The notes below the pieces were generated by a model. It saw nothing but the letters and a program-made list of their open reading frames with translations. It was not told the DNA's origin and ran no database searches. From Kolteria novifilia (GTDB taxonomy: Bacteria; Planctomycetota; Planctomycetia; Kolteriales; Kolteriaceae), in contig CP036279.1 in assembly GCA_007748055.1 (NCBI GenBank), positions 5,890,001 to 5,954,000 of the forward strand: DNA of 64,000 nucleotides, written 5' to 3'. Shown here in pieces: positions 17,211-25,906 of this stretch. Position 1 is the first letter of the stretch, and the number at the start of each line of letters is the position of its first letter. The translations under genes and the position numbers were made by a program.

Positions 17211-20200
17211 ATGAGCACTGTCGACGCCGAGAGGACCGCGTCGCTCGCCGACTTGGCGGCGCGTTTGGTCAAGGATGATTCATTCCAGCGCCTGACGAAA
17301 GCGCTGCGCGCGGGCTCCAGCGGAACCATCGATGGAGCGTGGGGATCGTCTCGCTTCATGGCGGTCGCCGCGCTCGCGAAGGTCGCGCCCGCGACCACGG
17401 TCCTCATCCTCCCGCGAGCCAACGAGATCGAACCCGCCGTCGACGATCTTCGTTCGTTCGGCGTACCCGCGCCCTGCGTCTTTCCCTCCTTGGAAGAACC
17501 CGGCCAACAGGATCGAGCCAAACGACTCCGCGACGAGGCCTTCGGTCGTCGCCTCGCCGTGACCAAAGCGGTCGCCGGCGCCGATCCGCCCCGCGTCGTC
17601 GTCACCACGATTCACGCGTTGCTGCAACCGATCCCGACGCTCGACCACGTCCGCCGTCATAGTCGCGTCCTAGCCAAAGGGGAGACGGTCGACCTTGAGG
17701 AACTGTCGCAATGGCTCCTCGATCACGGCTGGCAACGTCGAGACGCGGTCGAACTGCCGGGCGAGTTTAGCCGTCGCGGCGGTATCCTTGATCTCTACTC
17801 CATCGATGCTGAGGATCCCTTGCGGATCGAATTCTTCGGCGACGAGATCGACTCGCTCCGCGAGTTCTCCGTCGAGAGCCAACGCAGCCTGGGCGAACGT
17901 GATCGGGCGGAACTGACCGCGCTGACCGGTTTCGATTCCGTCGAGGCGAAGCAACAACCGTCGGGTAGTTGCTTCTCGGAGATCTGCCCGGCCGGCTCCT
18001 GGTTCGCTCTCGCCGAGCCGACCGACATGAAGGCCGAGGGCAACCAGTACCTCAACCGGCTCGAAACCCCGAAAGAGCTCTTCACCGTCGAGCAGGTTTG
18101 GGGCAACGTGCTGCATCATCCGACCATCACGCTCTCGAGCCTGCCCCACGCCACCGTCGAAGAGACCTGTACCCTCGATGTCGAAACAGTCGAACGCTTC
18201 AGCGGCGACGTTCGACGCCTCGGAGAGGAATTCGACAAGTCGATCAACGACGGCCGCGTCCTGCTCGTTTGCCACAACGAGGCCGAGAGCACGCGGCTGG
18301 CCGAGATTCTCGCGGAGTGCCGACTCCTACGCGAGGGCCGCATCGCGTTCACGACCGGCCGGCTCGCCGAAGGCTTCCGCTGGATCAGCGCCGGCGTCGT
18401 GACCATCTCCGACCACGAACTCTTCCATCGCCGCGAGGCCCGCCGCGTCACGCCGCGACGGCGCCATCAGAGCAAGGCGATCGACAGCTTCCTCGACTTG
18501 CGCGAAGGGGACGTCGTCGTCCACCTCGGCCACGGACTCTCCATCTACCGTGGCATGAAGATGCTCGAGAAGAACGGGCAGCTCGAGGAGCACTTGCAGC
18601 TCGAGTTCGCCGACCAGGTGATGGTCTACGTTCCCGCGAGCAAGATCGGCCTAGTCCAGAAGTACGTCGGCGGCTCAAAGACCGCCCCGAGGCTCTCCAA
18701 GATCGGAGGCGTCTCGTGGGAACGCCGCAAGAAGGCGGTCGAGCGCGCGGTGCGCGATCTCGCCGGCGACTTGCTCGAAGTCCAAGCGGCGCGCGCGGCG
18801 CGGGCGGGGATCGCATTCCCTCCCGACTCGGTCTGGCAACGCGAGTTCGAGGACGCCTTCGAGTTCACCGAGACTCAAGACCAGCTTGTCGCGATCGAGG
18901 AGATTCGGGGCGACATGGAACGAGCGCGGCCCATGGACCGGCTCCTCTGCGGCGATGTCGGCTTCGGCAAGACCGAGCTGGCGATGCGGGCCGCCTTCAA
19001 AGCGGTTGAGTTCGGCAAGCAAGTCGCCGTCCTCGTCCCGACCACCGTGCTCGCCGAGCAGCACCATCGCACCTTCCAAGAACGCATGGCGGAGTTCCCC
19101 TTCGTCATCAAGGTCCTCAGCCGCTTCCAGACCAAGGGCCAACAGCGCAAGGTGGTCGCCGACGCCGCCGAGGGCAAGGTCGACATCCTGATCGGGACCC
19201 ATCGGCTCCTCTCGCGCGATGTCGCCTTTCAGGATCTCGGCCTCGTCATCGTCGACGAGGAACAGCGGTTTGGCGTCGAGCACAAGGAGCGACTCAAGCA
19301 GCTTCGGCAGCAAGTCGACCTCTTGACGATGAGCGCGACCCCCATCCCGAGAACACTGCACTCGGCGCTGCTCGGGATTCGCGACATCTCGAATTTGGAA
19401 ACGCCCCCGCGGGACCGGCTCGCGATCGAGACCCGCATCTGCCGCTTCGAAGCCTCGATCGTCAGACACGCGGTGCTTCGCGAACTCAACCGCAACGGGC
19501 AACTCTACTTCGTCCACAACCGCGTCCACGACATGAAACGCGTCGCCGACCGGATCCTCGAAATCGTCCCCGAGGCCCGGATCACGATGTGCCACGGCCA
19601 AATGCACGAAGACGACATCGAAAAGGCGATGGTCGCGTTCATCTCCGGGCAGGCCGACATCCTGCTCGCCACGACGATCATCGAGAGCGGCCTGGATATC
19701 CCCAACGCCAACACCATCTTCATCAACGAAGGGGACCGCTACGGCTTGGCCGAGCTTCACCAGCTTCGTGGCCGGGTCGGTCGCTCCGACAAGCACGCTT
19801 ACTGCTACGTCATGCTCGACGACCGTCCGATCAATCCCGACGCGTTGCGACGCCTCAAGGCGATTGAGGAATACAGTTCGCTCGGCTCGGGATTCCAGAT
19901 CGCCTTGAGAGACTTGGAGATTCGCGGAGCGGGCAACATCCTCGGCCCCGAGCAGAGCGGGCACATCGCCGCGGTCGGGTATGAGCTCTATTGCCAGCTT
20001 CTCGAAAACGCGGTTCGTGCCGAGCAGCGGCTGCCACTTAACACCTACCTCGACGTCACGATCGAGCTCGAGTGGAAGGCGTACCTACCGCACGAGTACC
20101 TGCCGGGCGAGCGAACCCGGATCGACACCTACCGACGCTTGGCCCGGCTCGAGAGCCCCGACGAGATCGACGAGTTCCGCCGCGAACTCGAGGATCGCTT

Positions 20201-20474
20201 CGGCCCCGTTCCCGAGACGGTGGAGCATCTGCTGCAACTGGCGGAGATGCGGCTTCTGGCGAAGATATGGCAGATCGAATCGGTTCGTCCCGACGACGCC
20301 GGTTCCCTGCTTGTGCAATTTCGCGACGAACGCCGAATCCGCACCCTCGCCGGACTGCGCGGTGACGAGCTCAAGGTCGTCGATCGCAAGACCGCCTATG
20401 CCCGGGTTCCCCACGCCGAGCGAAACGCGGCCGGCCACGCCCAACGCCTCAAACGCCTCTTGCAGCCAAACTGA
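17211..20474 (+). CDS. mfd: Transcription-repair coupling factor Mfd
   Basis: 1087 residues, normal for Mfd. Order: UvrB-like N-terminal region (~1-330), RNA-polymerase-interaction domain around GDVVVHLGHGLSIYRGMKML, RecG-like translocase with Walker A LLCGDVGFGKTELAMRAAF, VDEEQRFGVEHKERL, SATPIPRTLH, and ESGLDIPNANTIFINEGDRYGLAELHQLRGRVGRS, then the C-terminal TRCF domain. It displaces RNA polymerase stalled at lesions and recruits UvrA. Two start codons are adjacent (GTG 17208, ATG 17211). The PpiC gene follows 114 bases later on the same strand. Confidence 0.97.
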   Translation: MSTVDAERTASLADLAARLVKDDSFQRLTKALRAGSSGTIDGAWGSSRFMAVAALAKVAPATTVLILPRANEIEPAVDDLRSFGVPAPCVFPSLEEPGQQDRAKRLRDEAFGRRLAVTKAVAGADPPRVVVTTIHALLQPIPTLDHVRRHSRVLAKGETVDLEELSQWLLDHGWQRRDAVELPGEFSRRGGILDLYSIDAEDPLRIEFFGDEIDSLREFSVESQRSLGERDRAELTALTGFDSVEAKQQPSGSCFSEICPAGSWFALAEPTDMKAEGNQYLNRLETPKELFTVEQVWGNVLHHPTITLSSLPHATVEETCTLDVETVERFSGDVRRLGEEFDKSINDGRVLLVCHNEAESTRLAEILAECRLLREGRIAFTTGRLAEGFRWISAGVVTISDHELFHRREARRVTPRRRHQSKAIDSFLDLREGDVVVHLGHGLSIYRGMKMLEKNGQLEEHLQLEFADQVMVYVPASKIGLVQKYVGGSKTAPRLSKIGGVSWERRKKAVERAVRDLAGDLLEVQAARAARAGIAFPPDSVWQREFEDAFEFTETQDQLVAIEEIRGDMERARPMDRLLCGDVGFGKTELAMRAAFKAVEFGKQVAVLVPTTVLAEQHHRTFQERMAEFPFVIKVLSRFQTKGQQRKVVADAAEGKVDILIGTHRLLSRDVAFQDLGLVIVDEEQRFGVEHKERLKQLRQQVDLLTMSATPIPRTLHSALLGIRDISNLETPPRDRLAIETRICRFEASIVRHAVLRELNRNGQLYFVHNRVHDMKRVADRILEIVPEARITMCHGQMHEDDIEKAMVAFISGQADILLATTIIESGLDIPNANTIFINEGDRYGLAELHQLRGRVGRSDKHAYCYVMLDDRPINPDALRRLKAIEEYSSLGSGFQIALRDLEIRGAGNILGPEQSGHIAAVGYELYCQLLENAVRAEQRLPLNTYLDVTIELEWKAYLPHEYLPGERTRIDTYRRLARLESPDEIDEFRRELEDRFGPVPETVEHLLQLAEMRLLAKIWQIESVRPDDAGSLLVQFRDERRIRTLAGLRGDELKVVDRKTAYARVPHAERNAAGHAQRLKRLLQPN

Positions 20475-20588
20475 AGATCGGCTATCGCCTGCGCCACGCG
20501 CCCGACGGATCGTCTCGATTCTTGTCGCGCGGCGCGCAGCGTCGCCGTGGTTGACGGCGCCACCGGTCCGCAAAGAAAGGATGTCGAG

Positions 20589-21683
20589 ATGGGAAACGTC
20601 GGGCGATTCCGAGTGCTGACCATGATCGCGGGCAGCCTCGTATGCCTCGGCGTGCCAGTCGTGGCCCAAGAGGCTCCCGAGAACGGAACGACCGGGCCGC
20701 TCCCCGGCTCGAAACGGGCCGCCGAGATCGTCGCGCACGTTGATGATGAAGTGATCCTCTACGAGGACGTCTACCGGCCGATCCGTGCCAAGCTCGAACG
20801 CGCCCGCAAGCAGTTGCCCCGCGAACACTACCTTGAGATCAAGCACAAGCTCCTCGCCGACTCGACCCGAGCGGCGGTGGAACGGCTCGTCGTCTTGACG
20901 GAACTCACCCAGCGACTGCCCAGCGAACAAGCCAAGGCGCATCTCTACGCCGGCTACGGCGAACAGTTCGAAAAGTACCTCCTGCAGCTCGCCCGCGAAT
21001 TCAAGCTTCCCGGACGCGACGCGGTCATCGAACGCCTGAAGGAGGAAGGCAACGACATTCGTCGGCTGCGGCAGGAGTTCATCGAGAACCTCATCGCCCA
21101 GCACTTCCTTACCCAACTCGTCCAACAGAAAGTTCCCGAGGCGACGCGTGAGGATCTCTCTCGCTACTACGAGGAACACATCGACAGTTTCCGGACCAAA
21201 CCAGGGGTCGTTTGGAGCCACATCGAGATCCCCAAGGGAAGCGATCCCGCCGCCGCCAAGCAACAGACCGAGTCCTTGAGAAAGGATCTCCTCGACGGTG
21301 CCAGCTTCGCCGGTGTCGCCCGCAACCACAGCAAGGGCCCCACCGCGCCGCTCGGCGGCAAGTGGAGTCTCACCAGCCGCGGCAGCTACGTCGAGAAGAA
21401 GGTCGACGACGCCCTCTTCACCATTCCGGTCGGCGAGGTCTCCGACGTGATCGAGGGGAGCCAAAGCTTTCACCTCGTCCTGGTCGACTCACGAAGCGAC
21501 GGCAGCCCCAAGCCCTTCAGTGAGGTGCAGGACGACATCCGCAACCGACTTCGTCGCGATTCGCTCAAGGGACTGCGTGAGAAGAAGTTGGAGGAGTTGA
21601 TGAAGGCTCACCACGTCGAATCGGTCTACGACTTGGAGAAGGTTTCGCGTCAGGCCTCCCAAATGCGCCGCAACGTCAAATAG
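20589..21683 (+). CDS. Exported peptidyl-prolyl isomerase (SurA/PpiC-type foldase)
   Basis: The start MGNVGRFRVLTMIAGS is preceded by AAAGG and gives a signal peptide ending near VVAQ. The N-terminal ~190 residues are a helical SurA-like chaperone region (VDDEVILYEDVYRPIRAKLE). The parvulin domain follows (~215-315): KPGVVWSHIEIPKG, LLDGASFAGVARNHSKGP, PLGGKWSLTSRGSYVEKKVDDALFTIPVGEVSDVIEGSQSFHLVLV. It catalyses X-Pro cis-trans isomerisation and assists folding of exported proteins. Downstream of mfd on the same strand; co-transcription possible. Confidence 0.9.
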   Translation: MGNVGRFRVLTMIAGSLVCLGVPVVAQEAPENGTTGPLPGSKRAAEIVAHVDDEVILYEDVYRPIRAKLERARKQLPREHYLEIKHKLLADSTRAAVERLVVLTELTQRLPSEQAKAHLYAGYGEQFEKYLLQLAREFKLPGRDAVIERLKEEGNDIRRLRQEFIENLIAQHFLTQLVQQKVPEATREDLSRYYEEHIDSFRTKPGVVWSHIEIPKGSDPAAAKQQTESLRKDLLDGASFAGVARNHSKGPTAPLGGKWSLTSRGSYVEKKVDDALFTIPVGEVSDVIEGSQSFHLVLVDSRSDGSPKPFSEVQDDIRNRLRRDSLKGLREKKLEELMKAHHVESVYDLEKVSRQASQMRRNVK

Positions 21684-21902
21684 ACGACAGCGAGAGATCG
21701 TCGCTCGAGCCGCTGAGCGACGCGAGCGACCAGACAAAGCATTCACCATTCGCACGAGCATCAAGGATCGACCGAAGACTCGCTCCCGTACGGAGCGTGA
21801 CCGTGACTCAAACGTTTGCCGACCTTGGTGGGAACCGTCGTCGCCGTCCGCTTGGACCGACGCCCGACGGTGCCCGGAGGTCTCGCAAAAGGGACGTTTC
21901 TC

Positions 21903-22700
21903 ATGAGACCGACCGTCTCGATCCTCGTGCCGCACTTTCAAACCCTGGAACTGACCCTCCTTTGTCTGCGGCTCTTGCGTCGCAAGACCCGTCGCAACGA
22001 CTACGAAGTGATCGTCATCGACAATGGCTCGCAGGATGGGAGCGGGGAAGAACTCAAGAAGATCGAGTGGGTCCGGCTCCTGCGCCGCGAGGTCGACCCC
22101 GACGAACGACCGGCACTCTCGCACGGTTTGGCGCTCAACATGGGCGTTCGGGCCGCCGAGTCCTCTCTCATCCTCACGATCCACACCGACACGATGATCC
22201 TCCGCGAGGACTGGCTCGACTTTCTGCTGATGCAGATCGCCAAGGGAGGATCGAACTGCGCGATGCTTGGATCGTGGAAGATGGAATCCCCCGGACCACT
22301 GCTTCGCGCCGGCAAGTGGCTTGAGGAGTCCTGGCGACAGCTCTGCGGCAAGAAGGTGCGCCGCGGCCGCTACATCCGGTCGCACTGCGCCCTCTACCGA
22401 CGACACGCGCTCACCTGCCGCGCCCAGATGTTCGCCCCCAGCGAACATGCCTCGGCGGGGGAGGAACTACACGAAGCGATCGAGGGTCTCGGCTTCAGTT
22501 GCCGTTTCCTAGCGCCGGAACTGCTCTGCCGCTACGTCCTACACCTCAATCACGCCACGATGGCCCTCAACAAGATGTTCGGCGAGGGCGATCGCCACAT
22601 GCCGCGCACGCGGGCCAAGGCGATCCAACGGATCGAGAAGTTCTTCGACTCGATCAACGCCCAAGAGATTCTCACCGATGAGAGCCTCAACGCCGCTTAG
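21903..22700 (+). CDS. Family 2 glycosyltransferase
   Basis: The ATG at 21903 has AAAGGGA upstream; 29 codons before it are open but non-typical. The GT-A fold starts immediately: TVSILVPHFQTLELTLLCLRLL, then EVIVIDNGSQDGS (nucleotide site), LNMGVRAAESSLILTIHTDTMI with the DxD-like HTD motif, and MALNKMFGEGDR near the end. It is 265 residues and soluble. The donor and acceptor are unknown; no polysaccharide cluster surrounds it. Confidence 0.82.
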   Translation: MRPTVSILVPHFQTLELTLLCLRLLRRKTRRNDYEVIVIDNGSQDGSGEELKKIEWVRLLRREVDPDERPALSHGLALNMGVRAAESSLILTIHTDTMILREDWLDFLLMQIAKGGSNCAMLGSWKMESPGPLLRAGKWLEESWRQLCGKKVRRGRYIRSHCALYRRHALTCRAQMFAPSEHASAGEELHEAIEGLGFSCRFLAPELLCRYVLHLNHATMALNKMFGEGDRHMPRTRAKAIQRIEKFFDSINAQEILTDESLNAA

Positions 22701-23461
22701 TTCTCCATCACGGTCTGATTTTCGGGAACCACTGGCTGCTTCCCAGCCAGTGCGAATGCGTTGTGTAGCCGCCAACCCGAACTCGGACTGATGACAGCAC
22801 CCATGTGACATACCCATGTCATCTTGAACGCGAACTCCATTCGTTTTGATGCCACCGGCCGCTCGTCGATGGCAACGAGATGGAGGAGAGGTTCTCCTTG
22901 CGCTTTCGAGGAACGCGATCGCGAGGAGCCCCCCACTAACTCCCCCTTGGACAAGGGGGAGCATAAGAGAATCACCCCTTGGACAAGGGGGAGCAAAAGA
23001 GAATTAACCCTTGGACAAGCGGGAGCACGAGAGGCTTGCGCTCGGACGATGAGGCATTCCAGGAAAGCGAACGAAACGTTCGTCCCCGCCTCGCTCGATT
23101 GCTCGACAATTGACCTTGCGTCCTTCGGCGGGGGCACTTATACGCCAGCTACTACCTGAGAGATTCACATTCGAGATGCTACTTCGACCGAGAGCCACGT
23201 TGCTCGTGGTCCACGACTTATGAGGCTTTTGAAGCCCGTGGTCGTCGGCCATGGAGGACGTTCGGTCACCATCGTGCCTTCCGCTTGCGATCGCTCGCGC
23301 GACCGCGAGGAAGGGGGAACCACGCGCTGCGCGAACAGAGATTGTCCGCGCACGTAACCTTGATCCTGACCCGCTCCAACGACACCCAGACGCAGCACCA
23401 CGAACCCGCGAGCCTTGGCGCTAGGATGGCGCCTTGACAGGATTGGCGAGAGGGAACTCAC
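22701..23461. other. 760-base non-coding stretch with palindromic repeats
   Basis: No supported gene. It holds one CACTGGCTG palindrome (22731-22753) and three successive CCCTTGGACAAGGG-type units (22941-23030) spaced about 38 bases apart. The final ~250 bases are the leader of the thioredoxin-YHS gene. Confidence 0.5.
22941..23030. repeat. Triple family-A palindrome array
   Basis: Three copies of the CCCCCTTGGACAAGGGGGAGC hairpin separated by ATAAGAGAATCA-like spacers, with the third copy decayed (AAGCGGG). Confidence 0.8.
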
Positions 23462-24424
23462 ATGAAGAAGGTGGTTGTCCGCCTGGCTGCGCCGTGCCTT
23501 TTTGTCGCCCTTCTACCCTTCGACGTTCTTGCTGGTGCCGCCAACGGCCCAATCCCGTGGCGAACCGATTTCGAGTCCGCCCGCCAGGAAGCTCAATCGA
23601 GCGGTAAGTTCCTCCTCGTCAACATCCATGCGACTTGGTGCATGCCCTGCAAGCAACTGCAGGCGACGACGCTTCAAGACCCGAAGCTCGCTCAGATGAT
23701 CAATCAGCATGCGATCCCCGTCAGCCTCGACGGTGACCAGAGCTTTCGACTGCTGCGGCAATGGGGCGTGCAAGCCTTCCCCACGCAGTTGTTCATCGCT
23801 CCGACCGGACAAGTCATCGGCAAGATCGAGGGCTATGTCGACGTGCTGAAGTACGCCGCCTCGTTCCAACAGGCCGCGACCACCTATGCCGCGTCGCGTC
23901 CCGCTCCGCCGGCGCCCCAGACGCGTCCCGCGATGACGCCGCGGACGGCTCGTCCCGCGGTCTACGCGACCAACGATCCGGCCGCTCCGACGAGCGTTCG
24001 TCAAGTCGCAGCGCGGATGCCGGCCGAGACCCCGGCCCCGAGTCAGATTCCCAGTCGGGCGCCCAGCCAAGCGACACTGGCGCTCGATGGACACTGTCCG
24101 GTCAGCATGATCGAACGGGCCGAGATGGTGCCGGGTTCGCCTAGTATCAGCCACGTTCATCAAGGAAACCGCTACTACTTCCTCTCGGAACGCGAGAAGC
24201 AGCTCTTTGAGCAGGAACCGCACCAGTACCTTCCCGGCGAAAACGGCAACTGCGTCGTCACGTGGCGGGAGCAAGGTCGCTGGATCGCCGGCAACCTCCT
24301 CTTCCCGGCCATCTTCGGGGAGGATGTCTTCTTCTTCGCCGATGAGGAGAGCCAACGCAAGTTCCTCCTCGATCCGGAACACTACGTCGACGATCACGGC
24401 AACGCTCTTCGCCGCGTCCGCTGA
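23462..24424 (+). CDS. Secreted thioredoxin-fold protein fused to C-terminal YHS-like domains
   Basis: Signal peptide (to about residue 24), then a thioredoxin-like domain of the DsbD-gamma/thioredoxin_7 kind: WRTDFESARQEAQSSGKFLLVNIHATWCMPCKQLQ with active site CMPC, and the cis-Pro in VQAFPTQLFIAPTG. A Pro/Ala/Thr-rich linker (~140-205) follows. The C-terminal part begins ALDGHCPVSMIE and has YYFLSEREKQLFEQEPHQYLP, a YHS-like metal-associated domain; a second half-repeat FFFADEESQRKFLLDPEHYV suggests two such units. A periplasmic redox protein possibly connected with metal handling (inference). Confidence 0.82.
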   Translation: MKKVVVRLAAPCLFVALLPFDVLAGAANGPIPWRTDFESARQEAQSSGKFLLVNIHATWCMPCKQLQATTLQDPKLAQMINQHAIPVSLDGDQSFRLLRQWGVQAFPTQLFIAPTGQVIGKIEGYVDVLKYAASFQQAATTYAASRPAPPAPQTRPAMTPRTARPAVYATNDPAAPTSVRQVAARMPAETPAPSQIPSRAPSQATLALDGHCPVSMIERAEMVPGSPSISHVHQGNRYYFLSEREKQLFEQEPHQYLPGENGNCVVTWREQGRWIAGNLLFPAIFGEDVFFFADEESQRKFLLDPEHYVDDHGNALRRVR

Positions 24425-24452
24425 CGCGAATCCTTATCACGCCATCTGTTCG

Positions 24453-24535
24453 CACTGGCTGACCAACAGCCAGTGGCACTCCAGAATGTCGATGGACCAG
24501 TGCGCGAGCATCCCCCTCTCCCCGTGGGAGAGGGG
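24453..24535. repeat. CACTGGCTG hairpin and single CCCCTCTCC hairpin
   Basis: A 23-base hairpin (24453-24475, CACTGGCTG/CAGCCAGTG) and a single copy of the CCCCTCTCCCCGTGGGAGAGGGG palindrome (24513-24535), the unexpanded form of the 33-bp arrays at 40157 and 44877. Confidence 0.75.
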
Positions 24536-24692
24536 AGGAACTCCTTCCAAACAGAGATCGACCAACTCCCAACATCCCCACGCAAGCGTGGAGCATGACA
24601 CCCGGCGAATCCGTAGATTCGCCGCGTTTCGCCGACGCGGAGATTGCTCTAAAGGACCGTTCGGAGCCGGTAGCGAATAGATCAACGGGCTG

Positions 24693-25814
24693 CTAGGAAT
24701 CGGCGGCGGCGAGCGCTCGGCGGAGTGCTCGGGCGAGAAGCTGGTGAAAATGCCACGTTCCCGACTCGCGCCGCACGCTGTAACGTCCGGTCGTGAAGGC
24801 GGTACTACAAAGACCCCGCTGGACCCGTTCGCAGATGTCGACATCCTCATGTTGAATTCGATCCGAGACCGCGATGCTCTCGGCGATCAGATCGTTCGGC
24901 GTCCCTTCCGCGAAGAAGAAATCAAAGAGAACAACACAACGCTCCGGCCCGGTCGGCAATACAAGATTGCTGTCCATCACTCCGTCGTAACAGTTGATCA
25001 TCAAGTTCGGAAAAAGCCACCAGTACTGCGCTTCGTCCCCCGAACGAACCTCCGCGGCCGAAGCATCGTCGCGCTTCGGATCGGGGGCCCGCATCGGACT
25101 GATCTGGACGTTGCACCACTCGAACATCTCCGTCCGGTAGCCCGAGTAGTCCAACACGCCGGCAAGCGAAGGATGCACCGCGTTGACGTGGTAGCCGCCG
25201 TCGAGATAGTTGTCGACGAAGACCTTCCAGTTACATTCGAGGCGGTATTCTCGCCGTCCCGCCCAACGCATCTTCTCCAGCCCGAACCGTTTGGTCATCG
25301 TTCCGATCGGGTCGAACTGCTCCGCGAACGGCTTTCCCGGCGAGCCGAGATGGGTGAACACGAACGATTGCCAGACGTCGAGCGACCACGGGGCGAGCCC
25401 TTGGCACGAACGGTCGAAGTCCTCGACGCCGTCGAACTCGGGCGTTCCGCGAAGACGTCCCGAAAGATCGTAGGTCCATCCGTGGTAGGGACAGCGAAGC
25501 CGGTCGGTCGTCCCCGCGCCGATCGCGACCGGGGAGGCGCGATGGCGACAGACGTTGGCGAGCGCCCGCAGCGAATCCCGCTCGTCGCGAACGACGAGAA
25601 TCGGCTCCCCGTCGATGTCGGCCGTCACGAACTGGCCCGCGCGGGCGACTTGATCGGCGGCGGCCACGAGCTGCCACGAGTTGCGAAGGAGCTTCTCGGA
25701 CTCGAACGACGCGAGCGCCGGATCGCGGTACCAGCAATCGGGGATCGTTTCGGCTTGCTCGAGCGGACGGTCTGGCTCGAAGGCCTCGATCAAGTCGCGC
25801 AGCGATTCGGTCAA
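24693..25814 (-). CDS. Rieske-type non-heme iron oxygenase, alpha subunit
   Basis: I chose the TTG start at 25814 because GAGGAGAG lies just upstream and the N-terminus then matches the family; the ATG-initiated extension is not credible. The Rieske [2Fe-2S] ligands are C89/H91 (VCRHRA) and C108/H111 (CPYHGW). The mononuclear Fe(II) site is in NYLDGGYHVNAVHPSL, with a further Asp expected near the C-terminus. The catalytic domain resembles the choline monooxygenase, glycine-betaine and carnitine demethylase branch rather than ring hydroxylases (judged by motif spacing). No reductase gene is adjacent, though a ferredoxin gene lies 2 kb away. Divergent from the membrane glycosyltransferase gene. 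Confidence 0.88.
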   Translation of the reverse strand: MTESLRDLIEAFEPDRPLEQAETIPDCWYRDPALASFESEKLLRNSWQLVAAADQVARAGQFVTADIDGEPILVVRDERDSLRALANVCRHRASPVAIGAGTTDRLRCPYHGWTYDLSGRLRGTPEFDGVEDFDRSCQGLAPWSLDVWQSFVFTHLGSPGKPFAEQFDPIGTMTKRFGLEKMRWAGRREYRLECNWKVFVDNYLDGGYHVNAVHPSLAGVLDYSGYRTEMFEWCNVQISPMRAPDPKRDDASAAEVRSGDEAQYWWLFPNLMINCYDGVMDSNLVLPTGPERCVVLFDFFFAEGTPNDLIAESIAVSDRIQHEDVDICERVQRGLCSTAFTTGRYSVRRESGTWHFHQLLARALRRALAAADS

Positions 25815-25906
25815 CGGTTCTCTCCTCGACGAAGGGCCTCGACGGCGGCCCGCCGTGTATACTGAGCGACAGACGACGTGATGGGCAATGGGGAATTGGA
25901 CCGCGA

